This document shows positions 1 through 9,290 of a DNA stretch of 64,000 nucleotides, piece after piece (position 1 is the first letter of the stretch; every line of letters begins with the position of its first letter). Under the pieces are notes generated by a model, which was given only the letters and a program-made list of their open reading frames with translations, was not told where the DNA came from and did no database searches. A program made the position numbers and the translations under genes. The stretch is from Chitinophaga sancti (lineage in GTDB: Bacteria; Bacteroidota; Bacteroidia; Chitinophagales; Chitinophagaceae), in contig NZ_CP139972.1 in the NCBI RefSeq assembly GCF_034424315.1, positions 2,604,001-2,668,000 on the forward strand, given 5' to 3'.

Positions 1-40
1 CACAGAACAACGGCTATAACTGATCCGCGGGCAACTATTA

Positions 41-92
41 AAAATGCGTATCACTATGATTACTGATAATATCATGGTGATACGCATTTTTT
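41..92 (+). terminator. Strong hairpin terminator of an upstream gene
   Basis: A perfect 14-bp inverted repeat (41-54 with 77-90) encloses a smaller 5-bp repeat (56-60 with 71-75) and is followed by a T run. This is a typical intrinsic terminator, probably for a rightward gene that ends before the window. The arms are nearly symmetric with A and T runs on both sides, so it could also work leftward. Confidence 0.75.
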
Positions 93-360
93 CATTTATT
101 AACTCAAAAGATTTCAAAAATAATTTCACTTTTTTAAACGCAGCATTCATTGAAAATTCTTCCATAAAATGATTCTTTCCTTATCACAAGGCGAATAATA
201 AAAATTTCTTTTATTGAAATATTCAAAAGGAGTTTTAATTTTTCATCGTGAAACGAACTAATCGTTCGTCCCCAGCAACCATTCAAAAAACTACTAACAA
301 AAATATTCACCCATATTAAACTTGAATGTTTAATGACCAAGCACGTACAAATCCCAAATT
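93..360. other. Intergenic, nothing recognised
   Basis: AT-rich sequence between the terminator and the small gene at 361. The open frames here on the minus strand are short, low in complexity and overlap the small gene, so I see no supported coding region. It presumably holds the promoter of the 361-699 gene, but no clear TAnnTTTG box was picked out. Confidence 0.4.
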
Positions 361-699
361 ATGAATCGTAAACGGTCTAAGCCAATCCATGTGGAACAGC
401 ATGGAAAGGGCATAAAAAAAGCCCAGGAAGAGCAGTATGCAAACCCCTTCGCAGAAATGTTCTGGAAGGTAAACGGTATCCCTGTTGACGCTAGGGAGAT
501 GATCTGTAAACAATGCGACTGGAGCGTTCCGACTTTCTACCGAAAGTTACGGGTAGCTACACGTCCTCCAGGTAAGGACAACAGCAGAGTGCGTGGCGTA
601 AGCAGTGCAGAATTAACCAGCATTAAAGCAATTTATGTGCAGGTGTTTGAAGACATGTTAGCTAAATTAAAAGCAATTAATCTAAAGGATTCAAAATAA
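361..699 (+). CDS. Small hypothetical protein, 112 aa
   Basis: Not recognised as a named family. The protein is basic at the N-terminus (MNRKRSK) and at the C-terminus. It has a possible helix-turn-helix-like stretch around residues 45-65, where a CKQCDWSVPTFYRKL segment resembles a recognition helix, followed by a helical C-terminal third. It has no signal peptide or membrane segment. It stands alone between a terminator and the 741-844 repeat element. A small DNA-binding protein is a guess. It was chosen over the antisense frames because its composition is protein-like and it ends cleanly before the repeat. Confidence 0.5.
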   Translation: MNRKRSKPIHVEQHGKGIKKAQEEQYANPFAEMFWKVNGIPVDAREMICKQCDWSVPTFYRKLRVATRPPGKDNSRVRGVSSAELTSIKAIYVQVFEDMLAKLKAINLKDSK

Positions 700-740
700 T
701 TCAACCTGTTTATTTCCACAAGCACTGCTGAAGCTTTTTA

Positions 741-844
741 CCGGGGCTGATTAAAAAATAAAATGAATGCGCTGTGATTTGCGTCAAAGCCATTTCGTCT
801 CCATCACCCACCCGGGAGGGAGTACCCTTTTTTATCAGCCCCGG
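741..844. repeat. ~104-bp element with 11-bp inverted termini, copy 1
   Basis: Both ends carry a perfect 11-bp inverted repeat (ccggggctgat at 741-751, its complement at 834-844). The interior contains a GC-rich core with cacccacccgggaggg. The whole element, in reverse complement, resembles 6515-6612 over about 95 bases. It has no coding capacity. It looks like a REP- or MITE-like dispersed element. It abuts the 3' end of the serine hydrolase gene, where it could also act as a transcription-stopping hairpin. Confidence 0.65.
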
Positions 845-848
845 TTTA

Positions 849-2252
849 TTATTTTTTCAGGTTACGGATGATCTGTTCACCTACTGCATCTGCAAAATTT
901 ACTGAATTCACTAGTATTACAACTGCGGTATTCGCAGCTGTATCGGCCAGTAAAAAGGAGCGGCAACCACCGGTACTACCGTTGTGAAACAGTAATTCAT
1001 CCTGGTGCTGGTAACGGATCCAGGCCAGGCCTATTTTGGTGGTACCATCATCAAATACCGGCTGGTGCGCCAGTGCTACTGCCTGATGCAAGGGGTCCTT
1101 TCCCTGTTCCAGCTGCAGAACAGCATACCTCAGCAGGTCTTTCGCATCTGATCTGACAGCACCTGCAGCTTGCAGGCTGTTAAAATTCCAGATCTCCACA
1201 GGATTCAATCCGCTATCATAACCCTGCGCAGCTGCAGCACTTACGCTGACGCCTGTATGCGTTAATTGCAGTGGGCCGGTGATATATTTTGACAGCAAAT
1301 CTGCATACTGCATTCCGTATACTCTTTCCAGCAATACACCCAGTAATCCAAATCCGAAATTACTGTATGCAAATACCTTACCCGGTGCTGTGGAGGGCGT
1401 TGCCGTTTTCAGATAGCTAAACAGGTGTGCCTGGTCATAGTGTTCATACGGCTGTTCGTTTTTAGTTATATCCAGGTTAGAAGGCAGCCTGGGAAATCCC
1501 GAGGTATGGCTGGCCAGATGCCTGAATGTAATGCCTTTTAATGCAGGATTAGCGGCCACAGAATCAGGAAGAAATGTAGTAATGGACTGATCCAGGCTTA
1601 GCTTTTTCTGGTTAACAGCCAGGGCCAGCAAGGTGCCTGTAAATGTCTTGGAGAGAGAACCTATTTCATACACAAGGCGGTTGTCAGGCAGCGTATCTGC
1701 ATCCAGGCGGGGAAGGCCGTAATTGTAATAAAAATCCTGCCCCCTGTAATGTACGCCGACGCTGAGTCCTACAATACCCGATTGATTGATATAAGGTCTT
1801 ATAGCAGCTTCCACAATGCTGTCGGGGTGACTTTTCAGGGGATTGTCAGAAAGTACCGGCGTTTGAGGTGCTGCTGGCTTTTTCTTCCTGGCATCTTCAA
1901 AGAAGAAGATTTCCATTTTCCCGGTAGCATCCAGCTTTGCATACACATTCAGCGGTATAATGCTGTTTACGTTGTAGGCATTGATACCATCCCGGCTACC
2001 AATAAACCGGAGGTCTTTCATTGGCACCAGCGGCTGGATATTTGTTTTGAAAGTATTCCGCCACATATCCGGCGTATATAGCTTCCTGATGCTTTCTCCC
2101 CAAAATTCGTAGGCACTGTCAGGTTGGCTATCGTTGAGTAATTGTACCACCAGGCGGCAGATACTGTCGGTTCGTTTTTCTGTGGGGCTTGTCTGGGCCA
2201 ATAATGAATGGGCGAACAACAATACAAATAGGTAAAGCGGGGTGTGTCTCAT
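849..2252 (-). CDS. Secreted serine hydrolase, class C beta-lactamase/DD-peptidase fold
   Basis: A 467-residue exported protein. Residues 1-19 are a signal peptide ending near LLAQ. Residues ~25-120 form a small N-terminal domain of the DUF3887 or NTF2-like type, and ~140-465 form the beta-lactamase-related (PF00144) domain. The catalytic motifs are visible: SxxK at S199-K202, YSN at 296-298 and HNG at 423-425, standing in for the KTG triad. The family includes esterases, D-aminopeptidases and penicillin-binding proteins, so the substrate cannot be assigned. It probably acts in the periplasm. The gene is monocistronic, and the repeat element lies 4 bases past its stop codon. Confidence 0.88.
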   Translation of the reverse strand: MRHTPLYLFVLLFAHSLLAQTSPTEKRTDSICRLVVQLLNDSQPDSAYEFWGESIRKLYTPDMWRNTFKTNIQPLVPMKDLRFIGSRDGINAYNVNSIIPLNVYAKLDATGKMEIFFFEDARKKKPAAPQTPVLSDNPLKSHPDSIVEAAIRPYINQSGIVGLSVGVHYRGQDFYYNYGLPRLDADTLPDNRLVYEIGSLSKTFTGTLLALAVNQKKLSLDQSITTFLPDSVAANPALKGITFRHLASHTSGFPRLPSNLDITKNEQPYEHYDQAHLFSYLKTATPSTAPGKVFAYSNFGFGLLGVLLERVYGMQYADLLSKYITGPLQLTHTGVSVSAAAAQGYDSGLNPVEIWNFNSLQAAGAVRSDAKDLLRYAVLQLEQGKDPLHQAVALAHQPVFDDGTTKIGLAWIRYQHQDELLFHNGSTGGCRSFLLADTAANTAVVILVNSVNFADAVGEQIIRNLKK

Positions 2253-2305
2253 ATTAGTTATTAAATTAGCTGTACTAACTTAATACATTTTTGCCAAACA
2301 TTAAC

Positions 2306-2364
2306 CTACTCCCGCTGCAATTGGCGTATAACAGCAGCGGGAGTAGTTAGATGCCTGCGGCAGG
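2306..2364 (-). terminator. Double hairpin between SDR and serine hydrolase genes
   Basis: A perfect 12-bp inverted repeat (2306-2317 with 2335-2346) sits just downstream of the SDR stop codon on the minus strand. A second short hairpin, gcctgcggcaggc, lies at about 2352-2364. There is no clear U tract after the stem, so termination is plausible rather than certain. Confidence 0.5.
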
Positions 2365-2375
2365 CTTAGTTACAG

Positions 2376-3227
2376 TCAAAATGATGCACTAAAATCAGTA
2401 GACAAAGTCATCTCCTTATTGGCTGCAATACCCTCCTGCAACATTTGGATCTTATAATTGGCGAACTGTAAAGCGTCAGCTCCCATGAGTACCCGCAAGG
2501 GAGCTTCACTCATCTGGCCCAGGCGGATGATGGCTGCCGCTACTTTTTCAGGATCACCTGGCTGTGTACCGGGTACATCTTCTTTATGCTTACGGCGTTC
2601 TTCTTCCAGTGCTGTATATGCAGCTACAGGGTGTGCAGGATGTGCAATTGATCCGCTGCTCAGGAAGTTCGTACGTACATACCCGGGTTCTGCAATTGTT
2701 ACGCTGATACCGAATGGCTTTACTTCCTGTGCCAGTGCCTCAGAGATTCCTTCTACGGCGAACTTGGTGCCGCAATAAATACCCCATCCCCCACCGGAGA
2801 TTAACCCAAATACGGAAGACATATTGATGATATGACCGGATTGTGCCGCCCTCATATGTGGCAGAATAGCACGGGTAACGTTTAACAGCCCGAATACGTT
2901 CACATCAAAGCTGTTCCTTACCTCGGTATCAGAAGTCTCTTCAATGCCACCTATAAGGCCAAAACCTGCGTTATTTACTAAATAATCGATCGTATTAAAT
3001 TGTGTGATTGCCTTACTTACGGCTTCCCCTACACTTTCTTCGCTGACAAGATCGACCTGCAGGGGCAGGAACTGGGAACTGTCTACCCCTACTGCCTGCC
3101 GGAGGGTCTCCAGCTTACGTGCAGTTGCCGCTACATTATAGCCGGCAGCCAGTAATTGTTGTACCAGGATCAGTCCAATACCCTGTGATGCACCGGTGAT
3201 AAACCATGTTTTTCTTTGATTGCCCAT
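2376..3227 (-). CDS. Short-chain dehydrogenase/reductase (classical SDR)
   Basis: A 283-residue cytoplasmic NAD(P)-dependent oxidoreductase. The Rossmann motif TGASQGIG is at 11-18, NNAG at 85-88, the catalytic Ser near 137-138 and YxxxK at Y151-K155. The length fits classical SDRs. The C-terminal part is of the 'SDR family oxidoreductase' type that often sits beside AraC regulators. The AraC gene starts 54 bp upstream on the same strand, so the two are probably co-transcribed or the regulator controls this gene. The substrate is unknown. Confidence 0.9.
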   Translation of the reverse strand: MGNQRKTWFITGASQGIGLILVQQLLAAGYNVAATARKLETLRQAVGVDSSQFLPLQVDLVSEESVGEAVSKAITQFNTIDYLVNNAGFGLIGGIEETSDTEVRNSFDVNVFGLLNVTRAILPHMRAAQSGHIINMSSVFGLISGGGWGIYCGTKFAVEGISEALAQEVKPFGISVTIAEPGYVRTNFLSSGSIAHPAHPVAAYTALEEERRKHKEDVPGTQPGDPEKVAAAIIRLGQMSEAPLRVLMGADALQFANYKIQMLQEGIAANKEMTLSTDFSASF

Positions 3228-3281
3228 TTGTTTTAAATTTTATGGTACAAAGGAACTAACATTGGTCCGGTGAGTACTTAA

Positions 3282-4229
3282 TCAAACAACAGGGATACTT
3301 GTGCGTTTCAAATTTTCTCTGAATTTAGAGGGAGACACCTGTTCCTTCTTATTAAAAAGTGCGGTAAAAGCAGCCTGTTCAGAAAAGCCCAGTACATAAC
3401 TGATGGCCCTGATATCCCAGTCGGTTTGCTTCAGCAATACCTTTGCTTCGTACAAGAGCCGTTCCTGGATATGCTCCCTGAGGGTTTTGCCGGTCTGGTT
3501 TTTCACCAGTGTATTCAGGTAATTGGGGTGTACATGTAATTGTTCGGCAAACTCCGTGGCTGTTTTTATTTTCACTACATCATCCGGGTGCCGTACCTGG
3601 AAAGTGGCTTCCAGCAAAGACAGGAATCCATAAATATAACGATAGCTCTCAGGCACAGCTTCGTCGGCCAGGTTTTTCCCGGCACGCTGTGCCGCAAGCA
3701 GTATAAGTTGTAAATGCAGGAAGATGGCTTGTTGTTTATCTTCATTGTTTCCTTCCTCTTCTTCCAGGATCGCTTTGAAATATTGGTCTGTTTTCTCAGA
3801 CTGCGCGGGCGTTAATTGTACCACAGCTTTCGCAGGCTGGAAATAAGCATAGTTTCTGAATAACTGTAGCAGGTGACTGGCACCCTGAAAATAGTCCGGG
3901 TGGATCAGGCAAAAATGACCTTCTGTTTCAGCAGATGTGGTTTGCCACGACATGATCTCATCCGGGTGCAAAAATGAAATGTCGCCCGGGTTCATGAAAT
4001 ATTGATGCAAGCCTACAGTCAATATGCCTGTACCTGCTGTAATATGAAATATTTTGTAAAACTGCCTGCGGTTGGGAGAAATGTAATCCTTCACCGGCGT
4101 CGTTTTCCGGTCTTTGATGATAAAGAGGCCTGCATCTACCGGGTAATTTTCAACATGCAGGAATGGCTCCCTGAAATTTACCTCTGTGAAGGCCCTCAAC
4201 GCTAAGCGAGGAATATTGTTTCTTCCCAT
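3282..4229 (-). CDS. AraC-family transcriptional regulator
   Basis: A 315-residue regulator. The N-terminal ~150 residues form a cupin-like sensing domain (KIFHITAGTGILTVG). The C-terminal ~100 residues carry two helix-turn-helix motifs of the AraC/XylS type, ending in FSEQAAFTALFNKKEQVSPSKFR. It lies directly upstream of the SDR gene and is likely its regulator. The start codon lies within the second copy of a ~35-bp tandem duplication (4220-4239 and 4255-4274), so a second ATG with the same following sequence lies 35 bp upstream but out of frame. Confidence 0.9.
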   Translation of the reverse strand: MGRNNIPRLALRAFTEVNFREPFLHVENYPVDAGLFIIKDRKTTPVKDYISPNRRQFYKIFHITAGTGILTVGLHQYFMNPGDISFLHPDEIMSWQTTSAETEGHFCLIHPDYFQGASHLLQLFRNYAYFQPAKAVVQLTPAQSEKTDQYFKAILEEEEGNNEDKQQAIFLHLQLILLAAQRAGKNLADEAVPESYRYIYGFLSLLEATFQVRHPDDVVKIKTATEFAEQLHVHPNYLNTLVKNQTGKTLREHIQERLLYEAKVLLKQTDWDIRAISYVLGFSEQAAFTALFNKKEQVSPSKFRENLKRTSIPVV

Positions 4230-4274
4230 ATAGACAAAGCTAGCGGATTATTGGTTCTTCCCATAAAGATAAAG
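4220..4274. repeat. 35-bp tandem duplication over a start codon
   Basis: Positions 4220-4239 and 4255-4274 match at 18 of 20 bases, and the similarity extends a few bases further toward lower coordinates. On the minus strand both copies include ATGGGAAGAA. The downstream copy is the AraC start. The upstream copy opens a frame of about 20 codons that terminates inside the gene. Confidence 0.6.
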
Positions 4275-4281
4275 GTACCGG

Positions 4282-4509
4282 TTACAAACTGTACTCATCT
4301 CCCAAACGGAAATAAAAAGCATCGTTTTCCTTCTCTTTCGTCAATCGGTTAAATTCTGCTGCTGCCGTTCCTGCATCCCGGAATATTTTTTCCATGGTAA
4401 TACCTGGTGTGCCTTTTTGTCCTGATCTTGTTCTCACGATCCTGTCCTCCAACCTGATCTCAAAAAAGCAGGCTCCATTTTCGTCCTGAAATTCAAAATA
4501 TTGCATCAT
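4282..4509 (-). CDS. Small WGR-like domain protein, 75 aa
   Basis: The whole protein looks like one WGR domain: two N-terminal strands (YFEFQDENG, FFEIRLEDRIV), then TRSGQKGTPG in place of the usual Wgr-G-G core, then a helix rich in acidic and basic residues. WGR domains occur in poly(ADP-ribose) polymerases, in MolR-like bacterial proteins and as stand-alone domains, and are thought to bind nucleic acid. Here the Trp and Arg of the name motif are Ser and Gln, so binding may be altered. It is divergent from the TPR regulator at 4667. Confidence 0.6.
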   Translation of the reverse strand: MMQYFEFQDENGACFFEIRLEDRIVRTRSGQKGTPGITMEKIFRDAGTAAAEFNRLTKEKENDAFYFRLGDEYSL

Positions 4510-4666
4510 TTTTACCCCCGTGATTTTATCTTCTTATATTATATTTATACCCGCTTGTGTGTCCTCAAAAATAGTCATAGCGGGCAGCGAAAATGAAAAT
4601 CTGGTATCTACAAATGCTCTACATGGGCTAAAATATGCCAACTACAAACACCCTACAAAAACACAT

Positions 4667-6484
4667 ATGTCGCAGTTAATCAATAAGATAACCATATTCT
4701 TCATTGTTTTCATCCTATTGGTGGCGTCGTGTGCCGCCCGCACACCTGCCGATTCTCTTAGCGCTGTACTAGCTCAAAAAAATATTACACCCGGGCAAAA
4801 AGTGATGACGCTTAGTCTCCTTGCCAGGGCCAAATCCATTACAGAAAATAAGACTGCGATAGCAATCGGACTACAGGCAGTGGCCCTCAGCCGTGGCCTT
4901 TCGGATGCACAATACACTTCCATAGCTTATGCCACATTGGCACAGATTTATATCCAGGCAAATGATCTTACCCGGTCTGCAGCAGTGGTAGATAGTGCAG
5001 TTTACTACGCCGAAAAAACAGGTAGTCAGCTGGCAAAAGGGATCGCCTGGTATCGCAAATGCTGGATGGAAAATATCAAAGGGGATGAAAAAAACGCCCT
5101 GCTGAGTGGGCAACAGGCATTAAAATACCTGGAGAAAGCAAGGTCTCCCTATTATGCATCAGCCGTATATTATGTGATGGCCAGCATCTATGCAAACCAG
5201 GAAGATGGCCCCCTGCATAAAAAATATGGACAGCTATCGCTGCAGGCGGCATTGGTGGATATGGACTACGATAACATCCTCGTTGCCTATCAGACACTGG
5301 GCACCTACTGGCAATACTATCACATGGCGCATACCAGCGACAAGGCAGCGCTCGACTCAGCAATTTATTATAACAGCCTGTCGATTGCTACTTATTTAAA
5401 TAATAAGGACCGCATCATCTTTCATAGCACAGTGGCGATCACGGCCCTGAACCTGGCAGACATCTATGCACAAAATTTTCCCGCCTCCTACAGGGATACA
5501 GTATTTAAATACCTGGACATTGCCCGGAAAATCGGTGTTGAAACCCATCATATGGAGGTTGTTTCCAATTGCTATGGTATGCAGAGCGATTATGAAGCCG
5601 CTGCCGGCCACTATGATAAGGCCGAAGAACTATTGCAGAAAGGGCTGGCTATAATAAATGCAGATAGTTCGAATACACTGGCGACCAAAATACAATTCAT
5701 GTCTGCCCTGGCTGCACTGGCAGAGAAACGGGGCAATTATAAAGATGCACTGCAATACCAGCAGCAATTCTCCGCCTTGTATAAGCAACTTTATAACGAA
5801 GAAAAACTGAATATTACCAAAGAACTGGAGGCAAAGTACCAGGCAGAGAAAACAGCCACCGCCCTCCGGAACCTGGAACAGACAGCCAGTTTGCACAAGA
5901 CGCTGGGCTATCTTTATATAGGCCTGGCACTGGCCTTACTCACGGCAGCCATCTTCCTTTTCCGTTCCTATCATTTCCGCCTGAAACAACTGGGCATGGA
6001 AACCCGCCTGAAAGATGAAGAAGCCATGCGCCTCATTGCAGAGCAACAATTAATGCAGGAGAGACAGGAACGGCTACAGAAAGACCTGCTGGCAGGTACA
6101 CTACAGGTAGAACAGAAAAATGCCCTTGTACAGACCTTACAAAAAAAGATCGCGGAACATACCAACAATAAATCCGTCCTTACACAGATCAACAGGATCA
6201 TCGATCACGATAAAAGACTGGATGAATCGCTGGCAGAAGACAAAGCGGATTTTGAAAACGTGAACCCCGAAGTGTTTGATAAATTAAAAGAACGATCTGA
6301 CAATTCACTTTCCAGGCTTGACCTGAAACACTGTGCTTATATCTATATAGGTTTAACCAACAAAGAAGTCTCCCAGCGACTGGGTATTGCGCCTAAGAGT
6401 ATCCTGATGGCCCGTTACAGGATCAAATTAAAACTGGGTCTGGGCAAGGACGAGGAACTGGATACATATATCCGTTCACTTTAG
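4667..6484 (+). CDS. TPR-repeat membrane regulator with C-terminal LuxR-like HTH
   Basis: A 605-residue protein when started at the ATG at 4667. The open frame extends upstream, but only this start gives a proper export signal (hydrophobic stretch ending in LLVASC, a possible lipobox). Residues ~30-400 hold tetratricopeptide-like helix pairs. A single membrane helix (YLYIGLALALLTAAIFLF) sits near residue 425. A coiled coil follows (~450-530), then a C-terminal helix-turn-helix (NKEVSQRLGIAPKSILMARYR). This layout is common in Bacteroidota and resembles a membrane-tethered transcription regulator. The signal it senses is unknown. Confidence 0.8.
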   Translation: MSQLINKITIFFIVFILLVASCAARTPADSLSAVLAQKNITPGQKVMTLSLLARAKSITENKTAIAIGLQAVALSRGLSDAQYTSIAYATLAQIYIQANDLTRSAAVVDSAVYYAEKTGSQLAKGIAWYRKCWMENIKGDEKNALLSGQQALKYLEKARSPYYASAVYYVMASIYANQEDGPLHKKYGQLSLQAALVDMDYDNILVAYQTLGTYWQYYHMAHTSDKAALDSAIYYNSLSIATYLNNKDRIIFHSTVAITALNLADIYAQNFPASYRDTVFKYLDIARKIGVETHHMEVVSNCYGMQSDYEAAAGHYDKAEELLQKGLAIINADSSNTLATKIQFMSALAALAEKRGNYKDALQYQQQFSALYKQLYNEEKLNITKELEAKYQAEKTATALRNLEQTASLHKTLGYLYIGLALALLTAAIFLFRSYHFRLKQLGMETRLKDEEAMRLIAEQQLMQERQERLQKDLLAGTLQVEQKNALVQTLQKKIAEHTNNKSVLTQINRIIDHDKRLDESLAEDKADFENVNPEVFDKLKERSDNSLSRLDLKHCAYIYIGLTNKEVSQRLGIAPKSILMARYRIKLKLGLGKDEELDTYIRSL

Positions 6485-6514
6485 GAGGGGCAAGGGAGCG
6501 TGTAAAACTTTTGC

Positions 6515-6612
6515 CTGGGGCTGAATAAAAGGTTCCCCCCTCCCGGGTGGGTGATGGAGCCGAAAAGGCTTTTATGCAATTATCAGCGCCTTCATTTTAC
6601 CTTTTAGTCAAC
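6515..6612. repeat. ~100-bp dispersed element, copy 2 (inverted relative to 741-844)
   Basis: Starts with ctggggctga and contains the same cccgggtgggtgatggag core and the same attcattttac-like end region as the reverse complement of 741-844. The left terminal repeat is well kept, but the right one has diverged. It lies just past the stop codon of the TPR regulator, so both copies sit at gene 3' ends. Confidence 0.6.
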
Positions 6613-6757
6613 CACAGTACAAGCTGCCATTAACAGCAACAGTGGGAAGGTGATCTCTTTTATGTTAATCAGTTTGTTTAACACCAAATCAGATCATGTT
6701 CCCACTGCTGCGTCAGGCGATTTATCAGGGTCAGGGATGCATCTGCAAAACCAGGTA

Positions 6758-9058
6758 CTATGCCTGCAACCTGATTTTATTATTCCCGGCTTTGATTGGA
6801 TAGGCTTTCCCTTTCCAGATGAAATTTCCGGATGAATTAGCAGGCAATTGCAGCTCCATATTCCATTGGCCACCTTTGAATTCGTAATTAACACTGATCT
6901 TGCCAAAAGGATGCGGCATTTCACCACTTACATTTTTCAGACTACCCAGGTGTGGCTCAATTTTTATTTTACTGAAACCGGGTGCATCACTGTCTATACC
7001 TAATACAGTTCTGAAAAATTCGATATTAGGACTACTCCCCCATGCATGGCAGTCAGACCGGGAATAACCTACATCAGAATACTCTGCCCAGGTAGTCAGG
7101 CCCATGGCAATGTTCTCTTTCCAGATGCCCAGCCAGTTGTAATAATCATCTCCGAGGCCGGCTTGTACCAGTGCCTGGTGGAGATAGTATTTAAAATAGA
7201 TAGAACATTGGGTGAGGGTATTATCGGCCAGGAGTTTTTTTCCAAGCGCAGGCATAGCTGCTTTACTTACCAGGCCTGTAAGGATGGCGAGAGAATTTGC
7301 GTGTTGGGAGAAGTGGTCCTTCTCCTTTGTATCTGCGAATAAACCTTTGCCGGCATCCCAGTATTTTAGTTTAATCGTATTCGTGAGTTGCGCAATTTTT
7401 TGTGTATATAAGGGAGAGGGATCCATTTGTGCAGCCCATTGATACGCCCATAATAATTGCAGATCTACGATCGCAGAACTGCCATCGCTCCCTTTGGGAG
7501 GCGCACCTCCATTCCAGTCCTTGCCGGAGGCCCAGTCTACGAAATTCCAGTAGGGTGTATTGGCAAGGGAGCCATCTGGCAATTGGTATTTAGCAAAGAA
7601 GGCCAGGATGCCTCTCATGCCCGGCAGTTTATTTTTTATGAAATCATTGTCATGCCTGTACATGTAGTAATCATGCAACATCCCGATATACCATAGGGAG
7701 AAAGTAGAAATCACCTGTGTGGTATGTGTGGGATAACGGCTGAGGGTCACGCCTTCGGGTAAACGGGATTGATCCATCAGGTCGAGGGCATGACGGGCCA
7801 GTCTGTCATCACCACTATAATAATAGGACACCATGGCCTGGATACGGGTATCACCGATGTATTGCAACTGCTCGTAGAATGGGCAATCCATATAGGTTTC
7901 GAAGGCATTCAGCCTGGCAGTACGCCAGCCGATGTCGAGTATTTTTGGAATGGTGGTATCAGCAGATTTAAAAATTGCGGTCTGCTTAAACGGATACCCG
8001 GTGAAAGTGCCATAAAGACTATCGATCACTAAAGGCGCATCTTTGGTATGTACTGCCAGCTTTATATACCTGAAAGTACGGAAATTGAAGGGAGTGAATG
8101 TTTGATCCTGCAGGCCATTACTTGTAAGACTGTCTTTCACACCAAAAAAGTCTTTCCCCTCCACATCGTTTCTATTGCTTTTGTGGGAGCCATAAGGTTC
8201 CTGGTGGTCATACAAGGCTTCTGCATAACTGAGAGAAAGCCCGGCATCTTTACCACCACTGAAATGAATGGTGGGGAATGCGTTGGTTTCGTAGGTCTGA
8301 TCGAGTAATATTGTAGCCGTGGTATTAGCAGGAATGGTAGCAGGCAGCGAAGAACCTTTACGTATCACTGTGATAGGCTGGTAGGTAAGTTCCCTGGCTG
8401 GAATAGTGCTGGGTACCAGCATGTAACCAAAACCATCGCCAGCACCTTTCAGATTGCCCTGGAACAGGCTACCTGCCGGAGGCCAGGCACTGTCATCAAA
8501 ATCCTTTGCCTGCCAGTTGGAAATCGTCTTATTCATATCCACGATCTCACCGTTAGTAGCGGCAAAGAAACCCCATAAAGGTGAGAAGGCTTTGTCCTGC
8601 ACACATTTCCAGGAATCGTTGGTATTCAGGATGTCTTCTGCAGGGGTATGTCCCTGGATAATGAATGCGGTTCGCAGGGTCATTTGCCATTCCGGGCGGA
8701 ACTCTGCTTCGTTCCACACGATGGCCGCTACGCTGTTCCTGCCTTTGACCAGGTAGGGCGCCAGGTCGATCGTTTCATAATTCCAGTTGTAAAAATCCCC
8801 TTTGGCAGGGCCGATATTTACGAGTTGCCCGTTGATGTACAATTTATACCGGTTATCGGCAGAGGCATGAATGATGAAGCTCCCTGGTTTTTCAGGCAGG
8901 TCTATCGCCTTTCTGAAATAATAAACCCCATAACTTTTACCATTGTCGAATGGTGCCTTCAGGCCGATCCACTGGGCATTCCAGGGGCGGTTATCCTGAC
9001 TGAAACAAAGATTACTGCATAATACAGTAAAGGAGAATAAGGTATAAAGAAGCTTCAT
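6758..9058 (-). CDS. GH78-like alpha-L-rhamnosidase, secreted
   Basis: A 766-residue protein started at the ATG at 9056-9058, which gives a clean signal peptide ending LCFSQ. The frame's longer start would place ten residues before it. The order is a beta-sandwich N-terminal region with carbohydrate-binding-like strands (YYFRKAIDLP, YKLYINGQLV, ~30-180), a second sandwich domain (~240-340), an (alpha/alpha)6 barrel (~360-680) and a short C-terminal sandwich. The barrel begins with DCPFYEQLQYIGD, which matches the GH78 acid-containing motif. It probably releases L-rhamnose from plant or bacterial polysaccharides in the periplasm. No SusCD pair adjoins it. Confidence 0.85.
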   Translation of the reverse strand: MKLLYTLFSFTVLCSNLCFSQDNRPWNAQWIGLKAPFDNGKSYGVYYFRKAIDLPEKPGSFIIHASADNRYKLYINGQLVNIGPAKGDFYNWNYETIDLAPYLVKGRNSVAAIVWNEAEFRPEWQMTLRTAFIIQGHTPAEDILNTNDSWKCVQDKAFSPLWGFFAATNGEIVDMNKTISNWQAKDFDDSAWPPAGSLFQGNLKGAGDGFGYMLVPSTIPARELTYQPITVIRKGSSLPATIPANTTATILLDQTYETNAFPTIHFSGGKDAGLSLSYAEALYDHQEPYGSHKSNRNDVEGKDFFGVKDSLTSNGLQDQTFTPFNFRTFRYIKLAVHTKDAPLVIDSLYGTFTGYPFKQTAIFKSADTTIPKILDIGWRTARLNAFETYMDCPFYEQLQYIGDTRIQAMVSYYYSGDDRLARHALDLMDQSRLPEGVTLSRYPTHTTQVISTFSLWYIGMLHDYYMYRHDNDFIKNKLPGMRGILAFFAKYQLPDGSLANTPYWNFVDWASGKDWNGGAPPKGSDGSSAIVDLQLLWAYQWAAQMDPSPLYTQKIAQLTNTIKLKYWDAGKGLFADTKEKDHFSQHANSLAILTGLVSKAAMPALGKKLLADNTLTQCSIYFKYYLHQALVQAGLGDDYYNWLGIWKENIAMGLTTWAEYSDVGYSRSDCHAWGSSPNIEFFRTVLGIDSDAPGFSKIKIEPHLGSLKNVSGEMPHPFGKISVNYEFKGGQWNMELQLPANSSGNFIWKGKAYPIKAGNNKIRLQA

Positions 9059-9290
9059 AACGTGAATTTTGCTAAACCAATTTAGCAATAATAAATTTAA
9101 TGAGTGTCCTAGTCTATCACAGGCTTTGCAGGAATTTCAGCGCTTTGCGGCCTGGAAGGTTGCTGGAAGTGGATTTGGTTGGGATGAATTAATTCAAAAA
9201 GGATTGGACTACCCTTATTTTTCCAATTTGGACTAGTAAAATGCAGTTCGATTTAAGTATTTTTACCGATTCAACCTGAAACAAGGCGAC

